This document shows, piece by piece, positions 43,439 through 51,459 of a stretch of DNA of 64,000 bases. Under the pieces are notes generated by a model. It had not been told where the DNA came from. It did no database searches and saw only the letters and a program-made list of their open reading frames with translations. Position 1 is the stretch's first letter, and every line of letters begins with the position of its first letter. Made by a program: the position numbers and the translations under genes. The DNA comes from Clostridiales bacterium. GTDB taxonomy: Bacteria; Bacillota; Clostridia; Oscillospirales; Oscillospiraceae. The stretch is from contig JALFRA010000040.1 of assembly GCA_022785125.1 (NCBI GenBank), forward strand, positions 1 through 64,000. The letters are read 5' to 3'.

Positions 43439-43680
43439 ATGGTTGTTCCTATCATATCATAGAACTGCTCTGTTGGCCTAAATAGAAATCTTGCTTTTTC
43501 CTTGCTTCATCCGCCGGAGCAAACAGACATTCTAAATATATCTCTTCACTAAACACGTTCTCAAAACAAAACGCCCCACTCACTTTTTCATCCCCGCAAC
43601 ACAGTGCGGGCCATTCCTGCAAGGAACAGCCCGCATCTTTTTTGCTCCATTATACCAGTTCATTAACGCTTACAAAAAGA
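43439..43680 (-). promoter_or_regulatory. mgtA2 promoter and long 5' leader
   Basis: An extended -10 (TGGTATAAT, hexamer at 43649-43654) would start transcription near 43642, leaving a leader of about 220 bases. The leader begins with a GC-rich hairpin with an internal loop (arms near 43605-43617 and 43622-43634). The M-box magnesium riboswitch consensus was not found. An 18-codon ORF (43636-43580) sits on the hairpin, but its ribosome site would be upstream of the transcript start. Confidence 0.5.
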
Positions 43681-43713
43681 AAAAAGACTTGAAACTCTCG
43701 TTTCAAGTCTTTT

Positions 43714-43714
<1 letters not shown>
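43681..43714 (-). terminator. Terminator of tRNA-Ala
   Basis: A 14-bp stem (43681-43694 with 43701-43714), loop CTCTCG, with T tract; directly follows the tRNA CCA end. Confidence 0.92.
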
Positions 43715-43789
<75 letters not shown>

Positions 43790-43822
43790 AAACGTGCCTG
43801 TTCCATCAACGGAACAGGTTGT

Positions 43823-43851
43823 ATTTTACCAGCTTCATTCTACTTTGTCAA
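43823..43851 (-). promoter_or_regulatory. Promoter of tRNA-Ala
   Basis: On the reverse strand TTGACA (43846-43851), 17 bases, TAAAAT (43823-43828). A short hairpin (CCTGTTCC/GGAACAGG, 43798-43816) lies between promoter and tRNA. Confidence 0.8.
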
Positions 43852-43923
43852 GTCGTTTTTCATCTTTTTTATTTTAAATACAATTGACACACATCCAACA
43901 GACAGACTACAAACACGTTTCTC

Positions 43924-44580
43924 TCAATGCCGCATCAGAAGGAACGCAATCAACAATGGGATGCAAGCAACCGCCACAGTATAAAGGCGTAAAAAGCTGC
44001 TGCACCATACCCCCAGCGCCGCGCCAACGATAAAGAACAGAATGATTCCCCCATACTGCGCCGCTCGCAGAAGCTGTTCCTTCTGCCCGGTACGAATAAA
44101 TTGATACAGGCGCTCCGTTCCGCTGCGCAGATTTCCTGTACACATCGTAGTAGCAAAGGCATTGCCGCGGACTTTTCGAAAACTCTCCACCTGTATGGCA
44201 CACACAAATGAAACAATGATATTTGCCAGCGCGTTCAGCTGTTGTGGAAGAAACGCAACCAGCGCCAACAGGACAATCTCCAAACAAACTGCAACCTGCC
44301 GCCAATGGACGATATACACCTCTCTCAACCGCTCTCTGATGCACTCAGCTGCGATCACACCCGCCGCAAATGCCAGAATGGGCAGCAGATAATGCAGCAC
44401 ACCGCTCCAGTCCCTTTCTACCGCCCGTACGCCCAACAGTACAATGTTTCCTGTCTGCGCATTGGCAAACACACCGCCCCGCATCAGATAGGTATAGGCA
44501 TCCAGCAGGCCGCCGGCTACCGCCAGCAGCGCACCGATCCGAAATCGTTCCGATGTTTGTAATCCCTTCACCGTCTCCAT
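43924..44580 (-). CDS. DUF1275 (YoaK-like) membrane protein
   Basis: 218 residues, about six membrane helices. The DUF1275 signature includes GGLLDAYTYLMRGGVFANAQ and, later, ATTMCTGNLRS. Function unknown; proposed transporter-like. GGAGGAG precedes ATG 44580, and the in-frame extension upstream to 44655 has no site. Confidence 0.85.
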   Translation of the reverse strand: METVKGLQTSERFRIGALLAVAGGLLDAYTYLMRGGVFANAQTGNIVLLGVRAVERDWSGVLHYLLPILAFAAGVIAAECIRERLREVYIVHWRQVAVCLEIVLLALVAFLPQQLNALANIIVSFVCAIQVESFRKVRGNAFATTMCTGNLRSGTERLYQFIRTGQKEQLLRAAQYGGIILFFIVGAALGVWCSSFLRLYTVAVACIPLLIAFLLMRH

Positions 44581-44616
44581 TTTTACTCCTCCGCTTCGGG
44601 GTCCAACGATGTAATA

Positions 44617-44646
44617 GGAAATGGCCGCCCACAGGCGGCCATTTCC
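44617..44646 (-). terminator. Terminator between ybaB and the DUF1275 gene
   Basis: A 13-bp stem (44617-44629 with 44634-44646), loop CACA, located 10 bases after the ybaB stop. Confidence 0.75.
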
Positions 44647-44656
44647 AGCTTTCACT

Positions 44657-45004
44657 TTAGAAGGGCAGGTTCAGGCCACCGGTGAGCTGCTGCATGGAAG
44701 AGGCAGAATCATTCTCCGCCGCACGCAGCGCCTCGTTGACAGCCGCCACGATCATATCCTGCAGCATCTCCACATCCTCGGGATCCACCGCATCAGGATC
44801 AATGGTAACGCTCTCCAGCACCCGCTTGCCGGTAACGGTAGCGCTCACTGCACCACCACCGGCCGCCGCAGTGTAAGTCTTGGTCTCCAGCTCCTGCTGC
44901 ATCTTCATCATGTCCTGTTGCATCTTCTGGACCTGCTTCATCATGTTCATGTTCATGCCGCCGCCCATACCACCAAATCCACGGCTGTTAAATCCTTTTG
45001 CCAT
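44657..45004 (-). CDS. YbaB/EbfC-family nucleoid-associated protein
   Basis: 115 residues. A Gly/Met-rich start (GFGGMGGGMNMNMMKQVQKM) is followed by the YbaB core VTGKRVLESVTIDPDAVDPED. It is a dimeric DNA-binding protein. GGAG is 9 bases before ATG 45004. It follows dnaX by 14 bases, the usual dnaX-ybaB pair; recR, often third, is absent here. Confidence 0.93.
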   Translation of the reverse strand: MAKGFNSRGFGGMGGGMNMNMMKQVQKMQQDMMKMQQELETKTYTAAAGGGAVSATVTGKRVLESVTIDPDAVDPEDVEMLQDMIVAAVNEALRAAENDSASSMQQLTGGLNLPF

Positions 45005-45018
45005 AGGTCGCAACTCCT

Positions 45019-46719
45019 TTACTCTTCAATAATAATGTTGTCAAACTGCTGGCCCATTGCCAACAGGTCATCCAAATGATCGTGCTCAGCAGGCTGTTGC
45101 GCTGCCGGGGCCGCTTTAGGCGGCGCGCCCACCTTTACGGCACACCGCACAGCCTGGCCCATCTGGGTACCAGCCATTCTTTCCAGGGCTTCCAGCACCG
45201 CAGCCGTACCCACCATGCTTTTGGTGAAATCTGTGTCTACCCACAGTGTCAGTACACCGTCTTCCAATATCCCCTGTACTGCGGATGGATTGCTGAGGAA
45301 TGGATAGACCGCCGGGAACTTGCCCCGGAGTCCAGCCACCAGTCCCGGCCACAGATCGCCAGACGGCGCTGTTACGGATGAACCTCCGGCCAGCTCTTTC
45401 TCCATTGGAGAAGGCTTCTGCGGGATGGCTTCCGCTTCGTAGGCCACCCGTTCTCCCGGCTCATCCGGCAGCGGGGGGCACTCCTCCTCCCAGGGGGGGG
45501 TATCCTTCTGCCTGCCCTGGCGCTCCGGCACCTTTTTCTGCGGTGCAGGCGGTATCGCACAGGCAGTAGGTATCCCACCCGCCAACAGTTCCTCTACCCT
45601 GGACAGACGGGCATTGATTCCCGCCATACTCTCATCCAGTACCGGATCACAGAGACGGATCAGACAGAGTTCGGCATCTGTGCGGCGGTTGCCACTGCGG
45701 GACAGGTCGGCGATGGTGGACTGGAGCACACCCAGCATCTGAGCCAGCCGGGGCGTTTGAAACAGGTTAGACAGCCGCCGCATGGTATTCTCATCATAGC
45801 CACCGGTAAGCAGAGCTGCTCCACCTTTGGGAGCCGTCTTCCGCACCAAAAGGTCCCGGGTCAGGGCAGACAGCTCACTCAGCAGGCTTCCTACTTCCTT
45901 ACCCGCACCATAAAGGCCGGCCAAGCTCTCCAGGGCAGCCGCAGTGTCTCCCCCGCCAATCTGTTCCATCAAGCGAGCGGTCTCCAGGTTCCCAGCCAGC
46001 CCCAACGCGTCCAGCACTTCCTGTACACCGATGGGTCCGTCTGGGATGGCGCACTGATCCAGCAGGGACAGAGCATCCCGCATACCGCCGTCAGCCAGCC
46101 GGGCCAACAGCTCCGCCCCCTCACCTCTCAGCTCCAGGCCCTCCTGGCGCGCGACATAGGCCAGCCGGGCGGCAATCTCTCCCGGAAGAATGCGCTTGAA
46201 GGAAAACTGCTGACAGCGGGATTTAATCGTAGCCGGCACCTTGTGCAGCTCCGTGGTGGCCAAGATAAACATCAGGTGGGCGGGCGGTTCCTCCAGGATC
46301 TTCAACAGGGCATTGAAAGCCGCAGTGGAGAGCATATGGACCTCGTCCACGATATAGACCCGTTTCCGGACCGCCGCCGGGGTGTACACCGCCTCATCCC
46401 GGAGGGCGCGGACCTGATCCACACCGTTGTTGGAGGCCGCATCCAACTCCAGCACATCCAGAATAGAGCCGTTCTCAATGCCCAGACAGGAGGGGCACTG
46501 GTTGCAGGGGTTCCCGTTGACCGGGTGTTCGCAGTTGACCGCCCGGGACAGAATTTTGGCGCAGGTGGTCTTGCCCGTACCCCGGGTACCCGTGAACAAA
46601 TAGGCGTGGGAGAGCCGTCCGGTCTCCACTTGCCGCTTCAACGTGTCGGTGATATGGGCCTGACCCACCACGTCGTCAAACGTACGGGGCCGCCATTTTC
46701 GGTATAGAGCCTGATACAC
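45019..46719 (-). CDS. dnaX: DNA polymerase III subunits gamma/tau
   Basis: 566 residues. Clamp-loader AAA+ ATPase: Walker A GTRGTGKTT, four-cysteine zinc module (CEHPVNGNPCNQCPSC), Walker B VDEVHML, sensor ATTELHKVP. Domain III follows, then a Pro-rich linker and a C-terminal tau-like domain. GTG 46719 (VYQALYRKWRP) has GAGGTG 6 bases upstream and matches where the family begins; the frame runs further upstream into the SRP terminator but without homology. Confidence 0.95.
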   Translation of the reverse strand: MYQALYRKWRPRTFDDVVGQAHITDTLKRQVETGRLSHAYLFTGTRGTGKTTCAKILSRAVNCEHPVNGNPCNQCPSCLGIENGSILDVLELDAASNNGVDQVRALRDEAVYTPAAVRKRVYIVDEVHMLSTAAFNALLKILEEPPAHLMFILATTELHKVPATIKSRCQQFSFKRILPGEIAARLAYVARQEGLELRGEGAELLARLADGGMRDALSLLDQCAIPDGPIGVQEVLDALGLAGNLETARLMEQIGGGDTAAALESLAGLYGAGKEVGSLLSELSALTRDLLVRKTAPKGGAALLTGGYDENTMRRLSNLFQTPRLAQMLGVLQSTIADLSRSGNRRTDAELCLIRLCDPVLDESMAGINARLSRVEELLAGGIPTACAIPPAPQKKVPERQGRQKDTPPWEEECPPLPDEPGERVAYEAEAIPQKPSPMEKELAGGSSVTAPSGDLWPGLVAGLRGKFPAVYPFLSNPSAVQGILEDGVLTLWVDTDFTKSMVGTAAVLEALERMAGTQMGQAVRCAVKVGAPPKAAPAAQQPAEHDHLDDLLAMGQQFDNIIIEE

Positions 46720-46748
46720 GCCGGTCACCTCGACATAAAAATGAAAAA

Positions 46749-46789
46749 GAGGGGCGGAGGATGCGGAAAGCCGCGTCGCTTCGCCCCTC
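46749..46789 (-). terminator. Terminator of the SRP RNA gene
   Basis: On the reverse strand AGGGGCG pairs with CGCCCCT (46782-46788 with 46750-46756) around an inner GC hairpin, followed by CTTTTT. Confidence 0.85.
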
Positions 46790-46808
46790 CCTTGAGCATC
46801 CGGTTCAT

Positions 46809-47087
46809 GGCAAGACCGCACACCGGCCTTTGGAATCAGCGCTATGTCCGTTACCCTGGCAGCCGGCTCAGGAGCGGAAACCCCGCGGCACAGATCACGG
46901 TCCGCTTAGTGCTGCTCGGTTCCCCGCCTGACACGGTTCACGGGGCGACCTTGCGCGGGACCGATCCATCATCACTACTTACCGGGGTCAGACGACACAA
47001 CGCAGATCCGGGGGCCGGGATTCATCCCTGCTGTAGCGGGTTGCAGGTACAGGGCACCGCTAACTCCCCGACTAGTGCGGCCTTGCC
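46809..47087 (-). ncRNA. ffs: Signal recognition particle RNA, large bacterial type
   Basis: On the reverse strand a 13-bp end helix pairs GGCAAGGCCGCAC (47087-47075) with GTGCGGTCTTGCC (46821-46809). The Alu domain part GTTAGCGGTGCCCTG is followed by the Ffh-binding domain IV core GTGTCAGGCGGGGAACCGAG with its GCAGC bulge strand. Both domains mark the roughly 270-nt Firmicutes SRP RNA (scRNA). With Ffh it targets nascent membrane proteins. Ends are set from the helix and may be off by a few bases. Confidence 0.93.
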
Positions 47088-47133
47088 TCGGACCGGACGC
47101 ATCAGCGCCGTCCGCTGGAAGGCTGTACTTGAT

Positions 47134-47162
47134 ATCATACATCATTTGCGCCCATTTATCAA
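47134..47162 (-). promoter_or_regulatory. Promoter of SRP RNA
   Basis: On the reverse strand TTGATA (47157-47162), 17 bases, TATGAT (47134-47139), about 45 bases before the end helix of the RNA. Confidence 0.7.
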
Positions 47163-47223
47163 TATTACTTTTTAGTTTTTTCGCAAATGTCAATAGGTAA
47201 GCGTAACAAAAAGTAAAAATTTT

Positions 47224-48270
47224 TCAGATGGCCGCGATCAGCTCTTGGAAAACATCGTTTGCGCTTTTCCACCCCAGGCTTTTTCGTGGGTAGCTATTCA
47301 GCCATTCCTCCACCACTTTCACTTCTTTTTGTGATACTTTATCAAAATTTGTTCCTTTGGGAAACTTTCTGCGGATCATCTGGTTTTGCTTTTCGTTGCT
47401 GCCCCGCTCGCTGCTGCAATACGGGTGACAATAGTATATTTTGGTGCGGCGCCCTCTGGACTTGAACACGGATCGCTCCATGCCCTCGCAGTCCGAAAAC
47501 TCCCCGCCATTATCCACAGTGATGGTCTTGAATATGACAGGAAACATTTTCCCGTAGCGGCGCTCCAGGCGGTCTAATGCCTGCACTACGCTTTCCCGTG
47601 TTTTGTCTGGTATCAATATCATAATTTCCTGTGGCGCGGTCCTTTCCGTCAGGACCAGCAGACACTTTTTCCCGCCTCGGCAGGACACCACCAGATCCAT
47701 TTCCCAGTGGCCGAACTCCTCCCGGCGGTTCACCTTTTCCGGGCGCTTTTCAATGCTGTCTCCGCTCGATGTGGATTTCATGCGGTGGATGTGCTGGGTT
47801 TTCTTTTTCTGGCGCGATCCCCTGAATGGCAGGTCCTTTGTGGTCAGGTGCAGAAATATTCCTTTCCCCACATAGGAATACAGTGTTTGACGGCAGATCC
47901 GCACTCCGAACTCCCCGTATTTCTCCGGGTGGTTCTCAATTTCATGGATTGCTGCGGCAGGGCTGAAATTCTGGTTTACAATCAGGTCCTCCAGCGTTTC
48001 CGCATAGGCCCTATGATTTCCAATTTTCAGGCCCGGACCCTTTGCGGCCATGTTTGCGCGGTATCTCTGATGTGACCGCTCCGGTATGTATTCGGTCACC
48101 TCGATGTAATCCGCGTTCATGTAGGTGTATGTGCCGCGTTTCAGCTCTCGACAGACGGTTGCCGCACTCACATGGAGGGCTGCGCCGATCTGGCGCATGG
48201 TTGCGCCCTCTTTCCGCATTTTTGCCATTTTGTTTCGGTCGTGCGCGCTCAGGTGCTTATATCCTTTCAT
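47224..48270 (-). CDS. IS30-family transposase
   Basis: 348 residues. N-terminal HTH (KMRKEGATMRQIGAALHVSAAT, in part) and a DDE integrase core with the catalytic Asp in WEMDLVV, Asp in TVDNGGEF and Glu in SSERGSNEKQNQ, followed by FPKGTNF, all typical of IS30. AGAGAGG precedes ATG 48270. I could not find a convincing terminal inverted repeat on either side. It is intact and may belong to an independent insertion sequence or to the adjacent prophage. Confidence 0.92.
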   Translation of the reverse strand: MKGYKHLSAHDRNKMAKMRKEGATMRQIGAALHVSAATVCRELKRGTYTYMNADYIEVTEYIPERSHQRYRANMAAKGPGLKIGNHRAYAETLEDLIVNQNFSPAAAIHEIENHPEKYGEFGVRICRQTLYSYVGKGIFLHLTTKDLPFRGSRQKKKTQHIHRMKSTSSGDSIEKRPEKVNRREEFGHWEMDLVVSCRGGKKCLLVLTERTAPQEIMILIPDKTRESVVQALDRLERRYGKMFPVIFKTITVDNGGEFSDCEGMERSVFKSRGRRTKIYYCHPYCSSERGSNEKQNQMIRRKFPKGTNFDKVSQKEVKVVEEWLNSYPRKSLGWKSANDVFQELIAAI

Positions 48271-48301
48271 GGGGCGGCCTCTCTTTCTTTGTAATATGGC
48301 A

Positions 48302-48340
48302 ATAGGCCAGCGTGGTTCTTTCTACCACGCCGGCCTATTC
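48302..48340 (-). terminator. Hairpin at the 3' end of the first HTH gene
   Basis: A near-perfect 15-bp inverted repeat with one mismatch (AATAGGCC-GCGTGG with CCACGC-GGCCTATT) overlaps the end of the HTH gene. No long T tract follows, so termination strength is uncertain. Confidence 0.5.
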
Positions 48341-48577
48341 TTTGTCCAGCAGCCACAGCACAGGGACCTCCAGCGCCTCCGCAATGGCCACGGCCTCGAA
48401 GTCCGTCACAATCCTTGCCCCGCTCTCCATGCGGCTGATCACATCCCGTTCCACCATGATCCCCCGCAGTTGCAGGAGCTTTGATAGGTCCGACTGTGAA
48501 AGCCTCTTTTTCTGCCGTGCCTCGCGGATCCGGTCCCCGCATAGGTTTCTTTTCCCGTTGATCTCGTAAAATTTCAC
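48335..48577 (-). CDS. XRE/Cro-type HTH regulator
   Basis: 80 residues with a helix-turn-helix (IREARQKKRLSQSDLSKLL, then RDVISRMESGARIVTD). GTG 48577 is chosen for GGAGGGG 7 bases upstream. Probably a phage repressor or Cro-like protein acting on the palindromes near 48971-49048. Confidence 0.82.
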   Translation of the reverse strand: MKFYEINGKRNLCGDRIREARQKKRLSQSDLSKLLQLRGIMVERDVISRMESGARIVTDFEAVAIAEALEVPVLWLLDKE

Positions 48578-48734
48578 CCGGCGCCCCTCCGTCGTGGATA
48601 TGGCCCACATTTTTCTTGATATTAACACAGGCCGGCGTCAAAACCCGTGGTAATATTCAGCACAAGAAAATTATAGGCCCTTTGGCGCATGGGTGTTCAT
48701 TGTGGGGCGGCGGTTCCGATCCTATGGCCCACCG

Positions 48735-48935
48735 TCATCGGGTGATCTTCATAATGTCGTTTGGTGTGCAGTCCAGCAGCAGGCACAGCTTTTCTATGGT
48801 TTCGGTCGTAACCGGCTTTCCCTCCCTTAATTTTTGTAGGGTGCTTTGGGACAAGATATTTTCTTTTCTGATCCGGTATGTGGTGATCCCGGCTTTTTTC
48901 ATTTCTTCAAATGCTCCTTGGTAGCTGATCGCCAT
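48735..48935 (-). CDS. Small Cro/C1-type HTH regulator
   Basis: 66 residues. HTH of the Cro/C1 type (NILSQSTLQKLREGKPVTTE, then LLDCTPNDIM). AGGAGGTGGAGG precedes ATG 48935. It is transcribed leftward from the operator region, divergent from the rightward phage promoter, which is the position of a CI-like repressor or autoregulated Cro. Confidence 0.82.
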   Translation of the reverse strand: MAISYQGAFEEMKKAGITTYRIRKENILSQSTLQKLREGKPVTTETIEKLCLLLDCTPNDIMKITR

Positions 48936-48970
48936 TCCCTCCACCTCCTTGTGGTAACATTGTACCACCC

Positions 48971-49048
48971 TTTATGCACTCCGTAAAGTGCATAAAGTAC
49001 ACAAATAAAGGCACCCTATTTCGTGCATATTACCACTTGATTATGCAC
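48971..49048. promoter_or_regulatory. Operator array (four GTGCATA half-sites)
   Basis: A perfect 10-bp inverted repeat TTTATGCACT/AGTGCATAAA (48971-48980 and 48987-48996) and a second, wider dyad GTGCATA/TATGCAC (about 49023-49029 and 49042-49048). The last half-site lies between the -35 and -10 of the rightward promoter, so a bound repressor would block it. Confidence 0.8.
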
Positions 49049-49065
49049 CATAAAAGGACTATAAT
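49037..49065 (+). promoter_or_regulatory. Rightward phage promoter
   Basis: TTGATT (49037-49042), 17-base spacer, TATAAT (49060-49065), overlapped by an operator half-site. Confidence 0.85.
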
Positions 49066-49111
49066 ATAAACAGTTCAGGGGACAACCTCTGACGGAAAGG
49101 AGGACGGTCCG

Positions 49112-49246
49112 ATGGGTAGACAAAAGAAAAAGCGCCGCCGGAATAAACCGACGACGCAGGCCAGAAAGCAGTTAGCGGCTGACGTTCTGGCTGGTACAAT
49201 TTCTGGCCTCATAGTTCTGGCAATTCAAAAATTGCTGGACTGGTAA
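49112..49246 (+). CDS. Small basic membrane peptide, phage early region
   Basis: 44 residues from ATG 49112, with AAAGGAGG about 10 bases upstream. A very basic N-terminus (GRQKKKRRRNKPTTQARK) is followed by a hydrophobic helix (VLAGTISGLIVLAIQKLL). First gene behind the operator-controlled promoter. Not recognised. Confidence 0.6.
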   Translation: MGRQKKKRRRNKPTTQARKQLAADVLAGTISGLIVLAIQKLLDW

Positions 49247-49252
49247 AGGCCA

Positions 49253-49282
49253 GGGGTGCGGAGGCCCGAACCTCCGCACCCC
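49253..49282 (+). terminator. Hairpin between small phage genes
   Basis: A perfect 12-bp stem GGGGTGCGGAGG/CCTCCGCACCCC (49253-49264 with 49271-49282). There is no T tract, so it may be a processing or attenuation site. Confidence 0.5.
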
Positions 49283-49327
49283 AAATATAAAACAAATCAT
49301 CAGGTTTTGTCAATAGGAGGACAAGCA

Positions 49328-49429
49328 ATGAAGTTTCTAATTTCTCTTGTGATATTTATTGCGGTGTTTGTCCCGCTCCGCCGGTTGTTCCATAGAATCT
49401 TGAAAGGTGGTAAAAATCATGCTGATTAA
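49328..49429 (+). CDS. Small membrane peptide
   Basis: 33 residues from ATG 49328, AGGAGG 7 bases upstream. One hydrophobic helix (FLISLVIFIAVFVPL) and a basic tail. Its end overlaps the next gene by 11 bases. Unknown. Confidence 0.55.
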   Translation: MKFLISLVIFIAVFVPLRRLFHRILKGGKNHAD

Positions 49430-49640
49430 GCAAAACGGGAAGTATGGGGCCACGGTTGGTAATATCCGGGTTTTTACCATAGAACGTGCTGTGGAAGTCT
49501 ATAAGATGTTCGCCGCACGGTGTTATGCGGACCTCACCATGGAGGCTAGTGTGGTTCTCTCCAATGTTGGGGACGATATGCACCGCCTGGGGTTTACCTG
49601 GGCCGAAATTGAGGATATGGAACTGGAGGCAATCGCGTGA
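49419..49640 (+). CDS. Small hypothetical phage protein
   Basis: 73 residues from ATG 49419, with GGTGG upstream and overlap with the previous small gene. It has an alpha/beta-looking soluble sequence (RVFTIERAVEVYKMFAARCY, LGFTWAEIEDMELEAIA). No family recognised. Last rightward gene before the convergent terminator. Confidence 0.55.
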   Translation: MLIKQNGKYGATVGNIRVFTIERAVEVYKMFAARCYADLTMEASVVLSNVGDDMHRLGFTWAEIEDMELEAIA

Positions 49641-49644
49641 ATAC

Positions 49645-49683
49645 AGAGAACCCCCGGCACCGCTCAAGTGCCGGGGGTTCTCT
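49645..49683. terminator. Convergent terminator at the end of the late operon
   Basis: A perfect 16-bp GC-rich stem (49645-49660 with 49668-49683) separates the rightward small genes from the leftward holin gene. Confidence 0.88.
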
Positions 49684-50022
49684 TTACTCCGTTTCGTCTT
49701 TGTTCCAGTCGGTGATCTGTTCCAGGGCCTCCCGCAGCTTGTCAAATCCGAACATAGCCGCATAGGCCACGAACAGCCCCAGGGCCACGGACCCGGCCAC
49801 CATGTACCAGGTGACGGCCCACCCCATAATCTGGCACAGGGTGAAGAACGCCACAAGGGTCACAGCCATGGCCACCACCACCGCCAGGATGTTGGTGGGG
49901 ATCTTGTCCCAGGTAACTTTCTTGATCACCTGGGTGATGATGTTGGTGATCACGGTCAGGATCAGGGCCGCCAGCAGGACGGCGGACACCGCCAGGGGAA
50001 TGTACTGCATAATGGTTTCCAT
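49684..50022 (-). CDS. Holin-like membrane protein
   Basis: 112 residues, three predicted helices (VSAVLLAALILTVITNII, ILAVVVAMAVTLVAFFTL, WYMVAGSVALGLFVAYAAM) and an acidic C-terminus. AGGAGG precedes ATG 50022. It lies 19 bases after the endolysin gene at the end of the late region; holins form the membrane lesion that releases or activates the endolysin. Assignment is by topology and place. Confidence 0.65.
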   Translation of the reverse strand: METIMQYIPLAVSAVLLAALILTVITNIITQVIKKVTWDKIPTNILAVVVAMAVTLVAFFTLCQIMGWAVTWYMVAGSVALGLFVAYAAMFGFDKLREALEQITDWNKDETE

Positions 50023-50041
50023 GTGTATGTCCTCCTCAATT

Positions 50042-51022
50042 TTATTTCACAGCCCCGCCCAGGGCGCACAGCAGCAGGTCCAGGGAGGGGAATGTGCCGT
50101 AAATGCTCCGCCAGTAGTCCGGGGAGTTAATGACGCCGGCAGCCGCCAGGGCGTCCACGCCCTCCTCCGGCGTGTTGGTGCGCGGCCCTGCTTTGGTGAT
50201 TGCCTGCGCCGCCGCTTTCAGCAGCAGATCCAGATATTTCACCTTTCCGGCCTCCGCGGCTCCCGCCCAGTAGTCCGGGGAATTGATCACGCCCAGGGCC
50301 TCCAGTTTATCCGCGGCGGCTTGCGGTGTGTCCTGGAGCATAAGAACCTGGCCCACCCGGATCAGATTTTTATTTTTAATGGCGTTGATTTCCACCAGTG
50401 CGTCAACAGTGGTTTTGTATGCGCTGGCAATCTTGGAAAGGGTGTCGCCGGCTTTTACCGTGTGGATGGTCTGGCCTCCCGTTGTAGTTCCGCCGGACGC
50501 TCCGCCCATTTTCTTGGCAATGGCGGCAAAGTCCGGGCAGATAAACCCGCGAATATACTTCCCGTTGATCGCCATGGTGCGCTTGCCTACCTTGCCACCG
50601 GTCATGTTCCCCTCTGTCACTATAAAGGTGCCGCCGCCCAGTTGGGTGACAATTCCGATGTGATCCCCGGATCCGGTGCAATCGCCCTTTCCGGTGTCGT
50701 CCCAGTCATACACACAGGCGTCCCCGATCTTGGGGGTGTGCGCGTCGTTTTCCACCCAAATGCCTTTGCCTTTGGCCACTACGGTGTATTTCTCAACGCC
50801 GCACTCGGTCCCGGTGAATTCCGCGATCCCTGCCTTGATGTATGCCGCGCTGACGGTGGTGGCGCAATAGGCGTCCGTTGTTTTCACCTTATATCCTCTG
50901 GCCAGCGGCTTGTGGCCGTTGTAAATCGCCAGGATCTCCAGGTGTTTGGCGCTCCCTTTGGTCGCCCCCACCCATGCGTTGATAATGTCGGCCACTTTCT
51001 GCCGCAGTTGGTTTTCTGTCAT
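50042..51022 (-). CDS. Endolysin: CHAP-type peptidase, LysM, two INSPDYW repeats
   Basis: 326 residues. The N-terminal cysteine peptidase has the nucleophile in DAYCATTVSAAY (residue about 53) and His in GSGDHIGIV. A LysM module (HTVKAGDTLSKIASAYK) lies at about 186-230, and two repeats of about 40 residues each contain GVINSPDYW (near 240 and 292). It cleaves peptidoglycan at the end of infection. The repeats also occur in the phage hub protein at 60886. GGAGGG precedes ATG 51022. Confidence 0.88.
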   Translation of the reverse strand: MTENQLRQKVADIINAWVGATKGSAKHLEILAIYNGHKPLARGYKVKTTDAYCATTVSAAYIKAGIAEFTGTECGVEKYTVVAKGKGIWVENDAHTPKIGDACVYDWDDTGKGDCTGSGDHIGIVTQLGGGTFIVTEGNMTGGKVGKRTMAINGKYIRGFICPDFAAIAKKMGGASGGTTTGGQTIHTVKAGDTLSKIASAYKTTVDALVEINAIKNKNLIRVGQVLMLQDTPQAAADKLEALGVINSPDYWAGAAEAGKVKYLDLLLKAAAQAITKAGPRTNTPEEGVDALAAAGVINSPDYWRSIYGTFPSLDLLLCALGGAVK

Positions 51023-51035
51023 ACCTGTTTCCCTC

Positions 51036-51443
51036 CTATATTCCAACGTCCGGCGGTTCTTTCCGTTCAGGCTCCGGCCCGTTCGGAACGCCTCCGCTCA
51101 TTCTGGCGGCGTCCGCCGCCTTGTCCTTGTTGGTCTTGATCCAGCCCATGACACCGTTTTCCAGTCCGCAGACGCCAAACACGCAGGCGGTCAGGGTGGC
51201 AGGTTCGTTTCCGGTGTGCCAAAACACGGCCAGGGCGGCCACAGTGTAGGCCACCAGGATCACAGCCTCCAGGATCAGCACTTTATCCATGACGCCCATT
51301 TTTGTGGGCTTGTCCCTTGCTCGGGCGCTTTTTCGGGGTGTGTGTCCCTGCTGCCGCAGTCTGCCCACGGTGGCACAGCACAGAAGAAACCCCAGGATCG
51401 TGCCCACAGACATGGCCAGGGCGGCCATAATCGGCAGTTTCAT
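51036..51443 (-). CDS. Phage two-helix membrane protein, late region
   Basis: 135 residues with an N-terminal helix (IMAALAMSVGTILGFLLCC), a basic loop and a second helix (VLILEAVILVAYTVAALAVFW). The tail is hydrophilic and Pro-rich. Co-located with holin and endolysin genes; may be a second holin or antiholin. AGGAGG is 11 bases before ATG 51443. Confidence 0.6.
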   Translation of the reverse strand: MKLPIMAALAMSVGTILGFLLCCATVGRLRQQGHTPRKSARARDKPTKMGVMDKVLILEAVILVAYTVAALAVFWHTGNEPATLTACVFGVCGLENGVMGWIKTNKDKAADAARMSGGVPNGPEPERKEPPDVGI

Positions 51444-51459
51444 ATTTCCGGCGGCCTCC

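Noticed and set aside
43580..43636. 18-codon ORF (MRAVPCRNGPHC...) as an mgtA2 leader peptide
   Set aside because: Its GGAG would sit between the -10 and the expected transcript start, so it would not be in the RNA unless transcription starts further upstream.
43605..43645. Hairpin followed by TCTTTTTT on the + strand as an intrinsic terminator
   Set aside because: No + strand gene lies upstream for it to end; on the - strand it lies at the start of the mgtA2 leader and is better treated as leader structure.
47191..48313. CAATAGGTAAGCGT and CAATAGGCCAGCGT as terminal repeats or target duplication of the IS30 element
   Set aside because: They are in direct, not inverted, orientation and match imperfectly; the right copy is also part of a hairpin at the end of the HTH gene.
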